A stretch of DNA of 64,000 bases from an uncultured Dehalococcoidia bacterium (GTDB taxonomy: Bacteria; Chloroflexota; Dehalococcoidia; Lucifugimonadales; CATOSD01), in assembly GCA_951812395.1 (NCBI GenBank), contig CATOSD010000002.1:796442-860441 (forward strand), given 5' to 3'. This document shows, in pieces, positions 1 to 8,147 of this stretch (positions are counted from its first letter, which is position 1; each line of letters begins with the position of its first letter). Made by a program: the position numbers and the translations under genes. The notes under the pieces are model-generated. The model did not search any database, had not been told where the DNA came from, and saw only the letters and a list, made by a program, of their open reading frames with translations.

Positions 1-24
1 TTGCGAACCTCCTGGATGGGTTAC

Positions 25-597
25 TCATTCCATGCTCGGTTCCCAGACCCTTAGGTACTGCTCCGTCCAGTGCGGGGCATCGCCGAAGGGCAGCGGCTCT
101 ATGTCGTATGCGGCTCTGACGGGGTGTCTCGGTTCCCCCAACTTTGTGAGCCCAAGACAATAGACGTAGCGGTCCGCGTCCCACAAGGGCCAGACAACTT
201 CGGGAATCCTGTTTTGTGCGCCTTCCACCTTGACTAGAAGCAACCGGCCGGCATTGCCATAGGCGGCCACGATGAGGTCGGATATGGAGACCGTCTCCAT
301 TATCACACGCCTGTTCCGTTCCTGTACGCACGCGGGCTCGGGCAGGCATGCCGCCAGGTCCGCGGGCCGGGTGGCCATCAGCGGCGACAGGTTGACGGCG
401 TGCATCCAGCCAAAGCCCCAGCGTTTGGCGAATCCGCAGCACTTCCTGATGGTGGGGTCGTCGCGGGTCTCGTCGGCCTTGGACGGGTTCAGCATCATGA
501 ACATGACGGCGAGCTCGCCGTCACCTATGCGCCTCGTCAGCCGGTATCGGTAGCGCCTGTCGGCCGAGAAGATCGCGCCCGTCTCTCCCTCGTCCAT
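25..597 (-). CDS. DUF1643 family protein
   Basis: A 190-residue soluble protein. Residues about 35-62 carry the DUF1643 hallmark MLNPSKADETRDDPTIRKC followed by an aromatic/Gly stretch (FAKRWGFGW) and NLSPLMATRP. The family is widespread in bacteria and phages and its biochemical role is not established, so I assign none. The gene is complete: its stop lies just inside the window and its start is 4 bases from the stop of the upstream dehydrogenase gene, suggesting co-transcription. Codon use matches its chromosomal neighbours. Confidence 0.85.
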   Translation of the reverse strand: MDEGETGAIFSADRRYRYRLTRRIGDGELAVMFMMLNPSKADETRDDPTIRKCCGFAKRWGFGWMHAVNLSPLMATRPADLAACLPEPACVQERNRRVIMETVSISDLIVAAYGNAGRLLLVKVEGAQNRIPEVVWPLWDADRYVYCLGLTKLGEPRHPVRAAYDIEPLPFGDAPHWTEQYLRVWEPSME

Positions 598-601
598 CGC
601 G

Positions 602-1672
602 TCAACCTCGCTCCAGGCGTTCGATCACGGCGTCGCCTACGGCCTCCGTGGTGGAGGCGCCGCCGAGGTCGGGCGTCAGCGTTTCGCCGGCCTCGATGGT
701 GCCGAGCACGGCGCGCTCGAGGGCCTGCTGCGCGTCGGCGTGTCCGAGGTGGCCGAGCATCATACCGCCGGACAGGATTGCCGCCATCGGGTTGGCGATG
801 CCCTGCCCGACTATGTCGGGGGCGCTGCCGTGCACCGGTTCGAACATGGATGGGAAGCGGCGCTCCGGGTCGATGTTGCCGCTGGCGGCCAGGCCCATGC
901 TGCCGGTGATGATTGCGCCGATGTCGGTGAGGATGTCGCCGAACAGGTTGCTCGCGACGACCACGTCGAAGCTTTCGGGGCGGCGCACGAAGTCCATGCA
1001 GGCGGCGTCGATCAGCAGCGACTGGGTCTGTACGTCGGGGTAGCGTGCCGCCACGGCGTCGAAAGCCCGGTCCCAGACGATCATGCCGTAGCCCTGGGCG
1101 TTGGACTTGGTGATGGAAGTGACGTGACGCTTGCGGTCGCGGCGGCGGGCGAGCTCGAATGCGTAGGTTATGACGCGCTCACAGCCGCGGCGGGTGAAGA
1201 CGCCGGCCTGGATGCCGACCTCCTCGGCGAATCCGGCGTACTGGAATCCGCCCACGTCAGCGTACTCGCCCTCGGTGTTCTCGCGGATGACGACCATGTC
1301 GATGTCGCCGGGGGACTTGTCGCGCAGCGGTGACTCCACGCCTGGGTAGAGCACGCTGGGGCGCTCGCAGACGTACTGGTCGAAGGTGCGGCGGATGGGC
1401 AGCAGCAGGCCGTTGAGTGTGACGTGGTCCTGGATGTCGGGGTGTCCGACGGCTCCGAGATAGATGGCGTCCGATTCAGCCAGTCTGTCCAGCGCGTCCG
1501 CGGGCATCATCACGCCGTGCCGGAAGTAGTAGTCGGAACCCCAGGGATGCTCGACGAAGTTCCAATCAATCTCGAACAGCTTGCCCGCCGCCCGCAACGT
1601 CTTGAGACCTTCTTCGATGACCTCGACGCCGACCCCGTCGCCCCGGATGACAGCGATGTTGTGACTGGCCAC
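602..1672 (-). CDS. tartrate/isopropylmalate-type NAD-dependent dehydrogenase
   Basis: A beta-decarboxylating dehydrogenase of the isocitrate/isopropylmalate/tartrate family. The N-terminal nucleotide-fold start IAVIRGDGVGVEV, the substrate-loop region VIRENTEGEYAD and the metal-binding area NLFGDILTDIGA are all visible, as is the late FEPVHGSAPDIVGQGIANP motif. The family oxidises a 2-hydroxyacid and decarboxylates it using NAD and a divalent metal. The 'HPWGSDYYFRHGVMMP' segment resembles the tartrate dehydrogenase/decarboxylase branch more than LeuB or Icd, so the substrate is inferred. I chose a GTG start at 1672, seven bases after GGGAGG, over the in-frame ATG at 1699, which has no Shine-Dalgarno. 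Length is about 356 residues, normal for the family. Confidence 0.86.
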   Translation of the reverse strand: MASHNIAVIRGDGVGVEVIEEGLKTLRAAGKLFEIDWNFVEHPWGSDYYFRHGVMMPADALDRLAESDAIYLGAVGHPDIQDHVTLNGLLLPIRRTFDQYVCERPSVLYPGVESPLRDKSPGDIDMVVIRENTEGEYADVGGFQYAGFAEEVGIQAGVFTRRGCERVITYAFELARRRDRKRHVTSITKSNAQGYGMIVWDRAFDAVAARYPDVQTQSLLIDAACMDFVRRPESFDVVVASNLFGDILTDIGAIITGSMGLAASGNIDPERRFPSMFEPVHGSAPDIVGQGIANPMAAILSGGMMLGHLGHADAQQALERAVLGTIEAGETLTPDLGGASTTEAVGDAVIERLERG

Positions 1673-1743
1673 GTTTGCCCTCCCGGTTGGATGGGGCAAG
1701 TTTAGCGGTATGGGACGCCGAATGCCACCTGGGACGGCAGGAC

Positions 1744-1784
1744 TTCACCCCCATCCTAACCTTCCCCCTGCGAGGGGGAAGGGA
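1744..1784. repeat. dispersed hairpin repeat, copy 1
   Basis: A CACCCCCATCCTAACC block is followed by the palindrome CTTCCCCCTGCGAGGGGGAAG. The same unit recurs at 3265-3303. It lies at the 3' end of a minus-strand gene and supplies the last codons of that gene. It could act as a bidirectional terminator or be a small mobile repeat. Confidence 0.7.
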
Positions 1785-2379
1785 CTGTTGCTTGCCTCAC
1801 GTGCTCGAGCCACCGGGCCGTTTCGCGGGGGGAACGCAGCCGAACGAGCCGCAGGTGGGCGTACTGGGGTTCTGCGAACGCCGGGGGCAGGGTGCGGCGG
1901 TGACGCCAGTGTGTCTTGAAAGCCCACAGGAACAGGGAATTCTTTGTGAAGAAGTGGTCGAACAGGTTTTCCTTGTTGCCGTTCCAGAGCGTCTCGCGCA
2001 GGATGCCGCGTCTCAGTGTGCGGAGGAGGAGCCGCCAGAATACGAGGCCGAATGTATAGTCCAGCCAAACTATCGCGGTGGCCCTGGTCCATACGACGTC
2101 CCGGGTGACGCTGTAGTTGCCGTCGGCCACCCAGCCTTCGCCGCGCAGCGCATTATCCAGAAGGCGGCGGAACTCGTCGTCGGGGGTTTCGGTCCAGCTG
2201 GATCCGTGACGGTAGGCGTCCATTTCGACGTGGGGAATTGCCTGGGTCCGGGCGAGGTCTCGGGCGAGCGTGGACTTGCCAGAGCCTGTCGTGCCGATTA
2301 CGACGACGCGGCGGAGGTGGGGGGATGGCACGGCAGACGCGGGGGATGTCACAGCTAACCCGGCGAGCGGCTCAGGCAA
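1756..2379 (-). CDS. P-loop nucleotide kinase-like protein (topology-modulation/AAA type)
   Basis: About 207 residues. A Walker A motif (VVVIGTTGSGKSTLARDLA) lies near residues 25-43, then an acceptor-site segment HVEMDAYRHG and a 'WVADGNYS' stretch. These are typical of small adenylate-kinase-like proteins annotated as DNA topology modulation FlaR-type kinases. The substrate is unknown. The reading frame ends inside the hairpin repeat, so the C-terminal PSPSQGEG tail is repeat-derived. The start is uncertain: the ATG at 2379 overlaps the neighbouring pseudogene by 8 bases, and a GTG at 2331, just before the first beta strand, is also plausible. Confidence 0.72.
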   Translation of the reverse strand: MPEPLAGLAVTSPASAVPSPHLRRVVVIGTTGSGKSTLARDLARTQAIPHVEMDAYRHGSSWTETPDDEFRRLLDNALRGEGWVADGNYSVTRDVVWTRATAIVWLDYTFGLVFWRLLLRTLRRGILRETLWNGNKENLFDHFFTKNSLFLWAFKTHWRHRRTLPPAFAEPQYAHLRLVRLRSPRETARWLEHVRQATVPSPSQGEG

Positions 2380-2724
2380 TGTTCATAACGGAAACCAGCC
2401 GGCTATTGACAGGATCGATTCCCAGTCCAAGAATCTCCAGGCTTACCGCGCCCAGCAGGGCCGGTTCGCCATCGTTGCAGAAGGCAACCGGGGTCACGAT
2501 GAATTCACCACCAAGTCGCATTCTGGTATAGCCTATAGGTCGTTCAAGCTCGCTGGTGTCAGCTATTTTGACGGACGGATTGTATCCTGGACGACGCCCA
2601 GACGATTAAGCAGCGACGCCGGCAGCGTCGTGTGCGTAGCGCCGCAATCGACCAAGACGTTAACTGTCTCGTATCTCAAGCCCTGTGGGTCTCCGATCTC
2701 TGCGTCGACGTAGAATATTCCCAT
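2372..2724 (-). pseudogene. frameshifted retroviral-type aspartyl protease paralogue
   Basis: Read on the minus strand from ATG 2724, the product starts MGIFYVDAEIGDPQG and has VDCGATHTTLPASLLNRLGV, closely matching the intact neighbour at 2788-3156. It then meets a TAG after RPSK. The rest (ADTSELERPIGYTRMRLGGE through LLGAVSLEILGLGID) continues in another frame to a TGA at 2372. The span of 353 bases is not a multiple of three. Sequence upstream of the start (cctcgagcgca) is also shared with the neighbour, so this is a decayed tandem duplicate. Confidence 0.75.
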
Positions 2725-2787
2725 GTAAGGTCTCCCTCGAGCGCAACAAGGCGCAAGGGCGGCCGCTGTAGAAGCACGGCTTGAATC

Positions 2788-3156
2788 CTAAATCGTGTGG
2801 GTTGCAATCATGCTGTTTACCGGAACGAGACGACGGTTCAGCGTGTCGATGCCAAGTCCGAAGATCTCTAGCGTCACGGCGCCCAGCAGGGACGTCGTTC
2901 CTTCGTCCCAGAAGACGACGGGAGAGATGTTTTCTCTGCCGTCCAGACGGACCCAGGTTTGACCAAAGCCCCTGGTGATGATTCTGCCGTCGGCAACTTG
3001 AAAGTTCCGGGTGTCGTGGGGCTCGACGCCCAACCTGTTCAGTAGGGATGCAGGCAAGATTGTGTAGGCTGACCCGGCATCAACCAGCGCACGAACGGAC
3101 TCGAACCGCTGGCCTTGCGGATCGCCAATTTGTACATCGACGTAGAAGATTCCCAT
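2788..3156 (-). CDS. retroviral-type aspartyl protease-like protein
   Basis: 122 residues. The conserved core is ALVDAGSAYTILPASLLNRLGV, matching the D-[TS]-G-[AS] active-site loop of clan AA aspartyl proteases, although here it reads D-A-G-S. A later hydrophobic-Gly strand, LLGAVTLEIFGLGID, is the usual second half of the single-domain fold. Such proteins dimerise to form one active site; whether the Ala-for-Thr loop is active is uncertain. It is the intact member of a tandem pair with the pseudogene at 2372-2724. Small soluble proteins of this kind are common in cyanobacteria and Chloroflexota, and no substrate is known. Confidence 0.75.
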   Translation of the reverse strand: MGIFYVDVQIGDPQGQRFESVRALVDAGSAYTILPASLLNRLGVEPHDTRNFQVADGRIITRGFGQTWVRLDGRENISPVVFWDEGTTSLLGAVTLEIFGLGIDTLNRRLVPVNSMIATHTI

Positions 3157-3264
3157 ATCAGGCCTACCTCGAGCGCATTATGGCGCAAAGGCCATCGGTG
3201 TCGACGGCAGCGATCAAATGCCTGATCACTCAGGGCTAATGATGCGAGACTGAGCAAGGGTCCT

Positions 3265-3303
3265 GCACCCCCATCCTAACCCCCCCTGCGAGGGGGAAGG
3301 GAC
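3265..3303. repeat. dispersed hairpin repeat, copy 2
   Basis: The same CACCCCCATCCTAACC block and CCCCCTGCGAGGGGG palindrome as at 1744-1784. It sits in the gap between the NUDIX gene and the aspartyl-protease gene. Orientation relative to the flanking minus-strand genes is the same as copy 1. Confidence 0.7.
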
Positions 3304-3326
3304 CTGTCGGATAGGCTTTTGCCAGG

Positions 3327-3806
3327 TCAGCCCTCGATGGCGGTGAAGGCGTGCTCGGCGAGCAGGCGGACGTCGTCCGGGGGCGGGGCGCTGGGGGAGT
3401 CGGCGTGGTGGAGCGGGCCGCCTACCGCGAGTTGGGCGCGGGATACCCAGTGCCAGCCGGGATTGACCGGCTCCGGCGGCCCAACGAGACGGCAGAAGTA
3501 GATCATGTCTATGTGGTGGTGGAAGCCGTCTACGGGGTCGTGGATGTCCTCTATCATGATGGTGAATGGCGGCTGCACCTGCTGAGGATAGCCGAGCGGC
3601 AGAGCCGGGGTTGTTGCGACTACCTCGGCCTCGACGCCGGTTTCCTCGCGCACCTCGCGGATCACTGCCTGCACGGGGTCTTCGTTCGGCTCGACGTGGC
3701 CGCCGGGCGGCAGCCACGCGCCGACCTTGGGATGCCAGTGCAGCAGCACGTGACCCTCGTGAACCACGAAGCCGGTCGCAGTGAAGTGCCGAGTCGGCGC
3801 CGGCAA
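3327..3806 (-). CDS. NUDIX hydrolase
   Basis: About 160 residues with a complete NUDIX box: GGHVEPNEDPVQAVIREV continuing into REETGVE (GX5EX7REVREETG). The family hydrolyses nucleoside diphosphates linked to another moiety; the substrate cannot be read from sequence. The open frame extends upstream to 3938, but that part runs inside the neighbouring lipoprotein gene. I prefer a TTG start at 3806, preceded by AGGGGA and three bases after the lipoprotein stop, giving LPAPTRHFTATGFVV as the N-terminus. This puts the gene in an operon with the lipoprotein. Confidence 0.82.
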   Translation of the reverse strand: MPAPTRHFTATGFVVHEGHVLLHWHPKVGAWLPPGGHVEPNEDPVQAVIREVREETGVEAEVVATTPALPLGYPQQVQPPFTIMIEDIHDPVDGFHHHIDMIYFCRLVGPPEPVNPGWHWVSRAQLAVGGPLHHADSPSAPPPDDVRLLAEHAFTAIEG

Positions 3807-3808
3807 AT

Positions 3809-5485
3809 CTAGTCCCCTGTGGGATCGGGTGTGCTTGCGGGAGGCTGCCGCTGCGCCTGGTAGCGCCTCGAGCGCCGCACCAGGTACCAGATCAGCGCCG
3901 CAATGACCAGCCAGAATGGGCTGAAAATCACCGCCCATATGAGCAGTGTGGTCAATCCCTGCAAGACCTCGGACAGCGCTCGCGTCGCATCCTTGCCGTC
4001 CTCACCGGGGGTCCACCCGCCCACGGTCCAGCCGAGCGCCTGCTCCACGTACACGCTGGTCTGGGACCTGGCCTCGATATCTCCGGCCTCGCTTGTTGCG
4101 GTTATGGTGAGCGTTACGTCATAGGGTCTCGGCCTGTGGTTGTCGTAGGCGTGCGTGGCGGACGCGGTGGTCCGGCCTTCGCTCAGCTCGCCCGTCACGG
4201 GAGACGAGCCGTCGCCGAAGTCCCATGTGTAGGCGACGTCGGCCACGCCCGCGGGCCGCGTGAACGACCCGCTAACCTCGAACTGTTCGCCTGCCGTGAC
4301 GCTGAACGACTCGCCGGCGAACACCTCTATGTTGGGAACTCTCGTCACCGAGACTATGACCGTGTCGGAGCCCTCGGCCACGCCGGCGTCGCCGGTGCCG
4401 GTCAGCTCGACTGTCGCGATGTAGGGCGAATCGCGTTGGTCTTCGTAGAAGTGAGTCACCGTCGCCGTGACCTTGGCGCCGCTGACGGTGGGGGCGACTG
4501 TCGTGCCGCTTACCGTCCCCGAGCCGTCGCCGAAGTCCCATGTAAAAACGTAGTCGTCGATGTCCTCGGGTGGCGTGAAGGTGGCCCTGAACCTGGCCAG
4601 TTCGCCCACGCTCACGGTCTGGTCGCCGCCGCCATCGACGCGCAACTCGGCGGGCGCGAGCCTGAGGGACACGTTGATCAGCGAGTAGGCGGCTGTCTGC
4701 TCCAGGTACTTCACACGGCCCTGGATGACCTCGACCTGCTCTTGCACGAAGGTCAATTCTCTCTGCACCGCCAGGGCGTCCTCCACCTTTTCGGCCTTAT
4801 TCAGCAGCGAGAGCAGCGCTTGTTCGGTAGCCTCCAGGTTGCGCAGCCGGGAGTTGAGATCGATGTATTCGTCGGTCACGTCCTGACTATTGGCGATTTC
4901 GTAGTCGACGTCCACGGCCGTGGATCGCAGGCTGTCGATGGCGTCGTCGAGGGAGTCGGCGGGCACCCGCAGCGTGACGGAACCCCTGTGCTTCTGGCTA
5001 TGTTCGGAGCTTACGACCCAGCCGCCCGTCCGCTCGGCCAGGCTGGAGGCGTCCTCGATGGAGGCGGACACGTCAGCGACCACAAGGGCAAGGTCCACGG
5101 TGCGCACGATGATGCGCTGCTGGGCCACCAAGGACGCTACGGGCCGATCGCTTGAATCTTCCGAAGTGGCGGCTTGGACATTGGCCGGGGCGGCCGGCTG
5201 AGCGGGCGCAGTCATGGCCGCGGGGACCGCGGTGGGCACTGCCATGGCATCTGCGGAGGCGACTTGCGTCTTCATCGCCGGCGCGCTTTCTTCGGAAGAG
5301 CCACTTGCCGACAGGCCGAACTCCTGGCGAATGAGGACCGGCTCGCCTGGGTTGCCTGGATTGCCGGGCGCGCCGAAAGCCGCGTCGTCGAATGATTCGC
5401 TTTCCACGTCCCCGCCACAGGCGCCGAGGACGAGGCCAAACATGGCTATCGCCACAAGCAACAGGGCCAGGACGAATCGGGACAT
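3809..5485 (-). CDS. DUF4349 lipoprotein with two PKD domains
   Basis: 558 residues, exported. The N-terminus has a hydrophobic signal ending in the lipobox LVLGACGG. Residues about 120-280 are the DUF4349 region (RIIVRTVDLALVV, DVTDEYIDLNSRLRNLEATE) with a predicted coiled coil of heptad-like E/K/L residues. Two PKD domains follow, each with the signature TWDFGDGS. A single membrane segment (LTTLLIWAVIFSPFWLVIAALIWYL) and a basic tail close the protein. DUF4349 proteins are surface-associated with no defined enzymatic role. PKD domains usually mediate extracellular adhesion or spacing. Insertion of two PKDs before the C-terminal anchor is unlike the short typical DUF4349 protein. Confidence 0.85.
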   Translation of the reverse strand: MSRFVLALLLVAIAMFGLVLGACGGDVESESFDDAAFGAPGNPGNPGEPVLIRQEFGLSASGSSEESAPAMKTQVASADAMAVPTAVPAAMTAPAQPAAPANVQAATSEDSSDRPVASLVAQQRIIVRTVDLALVVADVSASIEDASSLAERTGGWVVSSEHSQKHRGSVTLRVPADSLDDAIDSLRSTAVDVDYEIANSQDVTDEYIDLNSRLRNLEATEQALLSLLNKAEKVEDALAVQRELTFVQEQVEVIQGRVKYLEQTAAYSLINVSLRLAPAELRVDGGGDQTVSVGELARFRATFTPPEDIDDYVFTWDFGDGSGTVSGTTVAPTVSGAKVTATVTHFYEDQRDSPYIATVELTGTGDAGVAEGSDTVIVSVTRVPNIEVFAGESFSVTAGEQFEVSGSFTRPAGVADVAYTWDFGDGSSPVTGELSEGRTTASATHAYDNHRPRPYDVTLTITATSEAGDIEARSQTSVYVEQALGWTVGGWTPGEDGKDATRALSEVLQGLTTLLIWAVIFSPFWLVIAALIWYLVRRSRRYQAQRQPPASTPDPTGD

Positions 5486-5677
5486 GGCGAACTCCTTATG
5501 ACTGACCCAGGTGGCGGCGAGTGGGCTTGACGCTACGGCGGACGGCCTATCGCACCAATTATAGCACCGCCGCGCCTGACGCTCGGGACGATTCTCGAGG
5601 ACGTGCGAAGGTCCTCACACTGGACAATACGCACTCGGAGGTCAATCGGTTCCCTATCAAGCGACCCACAAGGGGTA

Positions 5678-5707
5678 TTGACACCATACGAACGTCCGTA
5701 CTACTAT
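5678..5707 (+). promoter_or_regulatory. sigma-70 type promoter for capsid-module leader
   Basis: A TTGACA -35 box at 5678-5683 and a TACTAT -10 box at 5702-5707 are separated by 18 bases. It reads towards the terminator hairpin at 5784-5830 and then the prohead protease gene. The surrounding stretch 5486-5907 has no convincing coding region. Confidence 0.7.
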
Positions 5708-5783
5708 CGACGCAGACCGGTTGCCAAGGCATACGCAGCGCATAGGCGAGCTTATCCGGCAGGCAACTTAGGCATGGCAGAAC

Positions 5784-5830
5784 GCCCCCGAGCGAGTCCC
5801 AGGAGACACGGGACCGCCTGGGGGCTTTTT
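5784..5830 (+). terminator. rho-independent terminator in leader of capsid module
   Basis: An outer stem GCCCCC (5784-5789) / GGGGGC (5820-5825) and a nested stem GTCCC (5796-5800) / GGGAC (5810-5814) are followed by TTTTT at 5826-5830. It lies about 75 bases after the predicted transcription start, so the promoter would give a transcript of roughly 115 nucleotides unless termination is bypassed. It may be an attenuator or the end of a small RNA. Confidence 0.75.
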
Positions 5831-5907
5831 CTTGGGCAACGCGCATGGCTTTCGGCATGGGCGTTCGCCGTACCGTCAAAGCGTCAGTTAGGGAGAAAGG
5901 AGAAGAA

Positions 5908-6543
5908 ATGGCCAGAGAGACGCGCACAGCGAGCGCCGCCATCATCGGCAGCGCCGCCGTCGACGCCAACCGCTACCGCGTGACCATCGCGGCGAACGAG
6001 GAGGCGCGCCAGCCTCCCACGCTCGACTTCGACGGACTCTCGGTCGACAACTACATGCTCAACCCGGTGGTGATGTGGGCGCACGACGTCTCCGGGCGGT
6101 CGCCCTCCGGAGGACTGCCCATTGGCAGGACGCTGGTGCTGGCCAAGACTGACGCCGGGCGGCTGGTGGCGGAGTTCGAGTTTCTGGGCGACGACCCGTT
6201 CGCGCGGCGGGTCCAGAACGCCTGGGACAGGGGCTTCCTTCGCGCGGCCTCCATAAGCTGGCTGCCCATCGAGACCTCGCCGACACGGGACGGCGGCTAC
6301 CGCGACACTCGGTCCGACCTGCTGGAGTGGTCCATCGTCCCCGTCCCGTCGGACCCGGACGCGCTGCGCGAGAGCCACGCGAGGCTGCTGGAAGATTTTC
6401 TGAGGCCGGCAAATCCGAAGGTGGGAGAACGACCGACAGCCGGCGCAGGAATGCCGCTCGACGGCGAAGACCTGGTCGCAGTCCGGGAGCTGTTGGAGGA
6501 CCTCAAGCTCAGCCTTCGCGGCGGCTCTGCACCATCTCAATAA
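5908..6543 (+). CDS. HK97-type phage prohead protease
   Basis: About 211 residues. The region VDNYMLNPVVMWAHDVSG and the following GLPIGRTLVL and FLRAASISWLPIE strands match the HK97 prohead protease (Caudoviricetes U35-like serine protease) fold. It would cleave scaffold and capsid delta domain during head maturation. The ATG at 5908 follows AGGAG with good spacing and gives MARETRTA; the longer upstream frame has no ribosome site. It lies directly before the major capsid gene, the normal phage order, but the portal and terminase genes expected upstream are absent. Confidence 0.82.
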   Translation: MARETRTASAAIIGSAAVDANRYRVTIAANEEARQPPTLDFDGLSVDNYMLNPVVMWAHDVSGRSPSGGLPIGRTLVLAKTDAGRLVAEFEFLGDDPFARRVQNAWDRGFLRAASISWLPIETSPTRDGGYRDTRSDLLEWSIVPVPSDPDALRESHARLLEDFLRPANPKVGERPTAGAGMPLDGEDLVAVRELLEDLKLSLRGGSAPSQ

Positions 6544-6592
6544 CCTGGCCAGCGAGTCAATAGAACGCAAGCAATTGGAAAGGAGAATCTAG

Positions 6593-8071
6593 ATGCCAAA
6601 CACGGACATGGAAGCAATCAAGAAGGACCTGGAGGAGATCAACGGATTCGTGCGGGAGCGGCTCGACCCGGTGTCCTCGCAGGTGGGGCTGCTGAGCGAG
6701 GAGGTAGAGCGGCTCGGCCGGGAGGTCGTCGACATCCAGCAGCGCGACCGGAGCCGGCGGCGCGACGTGCTCGCGCGGCTGGTCGAGCAGACGCCCGGCC
6801 ACCACGTGGAAGCGGGTCCCTACGCGGGCATGGATATTCTGGACCTGGCGCTGGTGGGACGGTTCGCCCGCTCTCAGCGCCGCGAGAGTTTCGGGCCGGC
6901 CTGGGTCGAGCGCGCCGAGGAGGCCAGGCGGGCTCTGGTGCACGGCATCACGGCCGCCGACGTGCAGGCGTCGCACCACGACGCCGCACGCAGGCTCGAG
7001 TCGTGGTTCACGGTGGACTCCAAGCCCACGGGTCAGTACGAAGGATTCGGTCGCGCGCTGCTCCAGTCGATGACGCGCGCCGCGATGGACAGCACGACGG
7101 CCGGCTACGGCGACGAGCTTGTGGCCACGCTGGAGGCGCGGGAGCTGTGGATGGACGTCAATCTTCAGACGCTGGTAGCTCCGCTGGTGCCCACGTTTCC
7201 AATGCCCTCCAACCCCTTCGACGTGCCCACGCAGCTCGGCGACGTGAGCTTCTACCCGGGCACCGAGAACGTCGCCGCGGCAGACACCAGGCTGAGCACC
7301 GGCAAGACCACGCTCACGGCTCACGAGCTGGTGGGACAGGCGCCGTACAGCTTCACCCTGGAAGAGGACGGTGTCATCGCCATGCTGCCGGAGATCAGGG
7401 CCGGGCTGGTGCGCAACGTGGCGGAGACGCTCGACGACATCATTCTCAACGCCGACACTACCGCGCAGAACAACATCAACGCCGACGGAGCGACCATTGC
7501 GGCCTCCAACGCGGGCAAGGCGCAGTGGCTCATCGGCTACGACGGCATTCTGCACCTGCCGCTGGTCGACAACGCGGGCCAGGCGAACAACCACAACGAC
7601 GCCGTTTCCGACGACATGTTCAACAAGCTGCGCGCCAAGCTGGGCAAGTACGGGGTCCGGCCGTCCCAGCTCGTCTGGGTGATGGACGTGAACACGTTCA
7701 TACGCGCCCAGGGCATTTCGCAGTACAGGACGATGGACAAACTGGGTCCAAACGCCACGGTGCTCACAGGAATGCTGGGCGCTATCGAGGGGATTCCGGT
7801 CATCGTGTCCGAGCACCTGCGTCTCGCGGACGCGGACGGCAAGGTCACGGATGCCGGGAACGGCACAGACACTGGCCGCGTGCTGCTGTTCAACCGCACA
7901 CAGTGGGCGCAGGGCTTCCGCCGTCGGCTCAACATCGACGTGGACAGGGACCTCCAGAAGCGCCAGACGGTGGTCACCGTGAGCTTCCGCCACGCGCTCA
8001 CCGAGCGCAGCGGCTCCCGGTCCGAGGCCACTCATACGGCCTTGCAGTACAACATCACCGGCGTCGCGTAG
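6593..8071 (+). CDS. HK97-family phage major capsid protein
   Basis: 492 residues. An N-terminal coiled-coil delta-like region (IKKDLEEINGFVRERL ... EEVERLGREVVDIQQRD) precedes the capsid fold, with segments VGQAPYSFTLEEDGVIAML, RAGLVRNVAETLDDIILNAD and a P-domain-like VWVMDVNTFIRAQ ... GIPVIVSEHLRL. The C-terminus RQTVVTVSFRHALTERSG is typical of HK97-like subunits. The product would assemble the phage head. The gene is intact and ends just before a strong terminator, so it could still be expressed as a unit with the protease. Confidence 0.85.
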   Translation: MPNTDMEAIKKDLEEINGFVRERLDPVSSQVGLLSEEVERLGREVVDIQQRDRSRRRDVLARLVEQTPGHHVEAGPYAGMDILDLALVGRFARSQRRESFGPAWVERAEEARRALVHGITAADVQASHHDAARRLESWFTVDSKPTGQYEGFGRALLQSMTRAAMDSTTAGYGDELVATLEARELWMDVNLQTLVAPLVPTFPMPSNPFDVPTQLGDVSFYPGTENVAAADTRLSTGKTTLTAHELVGQAPYSFTLEEDGVIAMLPEIRAGLVRNVAETLDDIILNADTTAQNNINADGATIAASNAGKAQWLIGYDGILHLPLVDNAGQANNHNDAVSDDMFNKLRAKLGKYGVRPSQLVWVMDVNTFIRAQGISQYRTMDKLGPNATVLTGMLGAIEGIPVIVSEHLRLADADGKVTDAGNGTDTGRVLLFNRTQWAQGFRRRLNIDVDRDLQKRQTVVTVSFRHALTERSGSRSEATHTALQYNITGVA

Positions 8072-8088
8072 CGGACTCCCACGGGGCG

Positions 8089-8119
8089 CGCCCCCTCCCA
8101 ATGCGGGAGGGGGCGTTTT
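8089..8119 (+). terminator. rho-independent terminator after major capsid gene
   Basis: A perfect 11-bp stem CGCCCCCTCCC / GGGAGGGGGCG with a five-base loop, followed by TTTT at 8116-8119. It starts 17 bases after the capsid gene stop and could separate capsid expression from that of the downstream connector genes. Confidence 0.85.
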
Positions 8120-8147
8120 CACGCGGCGGGTTTCAAGGAGAGAGAAC

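Noticed and set aside
4136-5155. Long plus-strand open frame opposite the DUF4349 lipoprotein
   Set aside because: It is antisense to a well-supported gene and has no recognisable domain or ribosome site.
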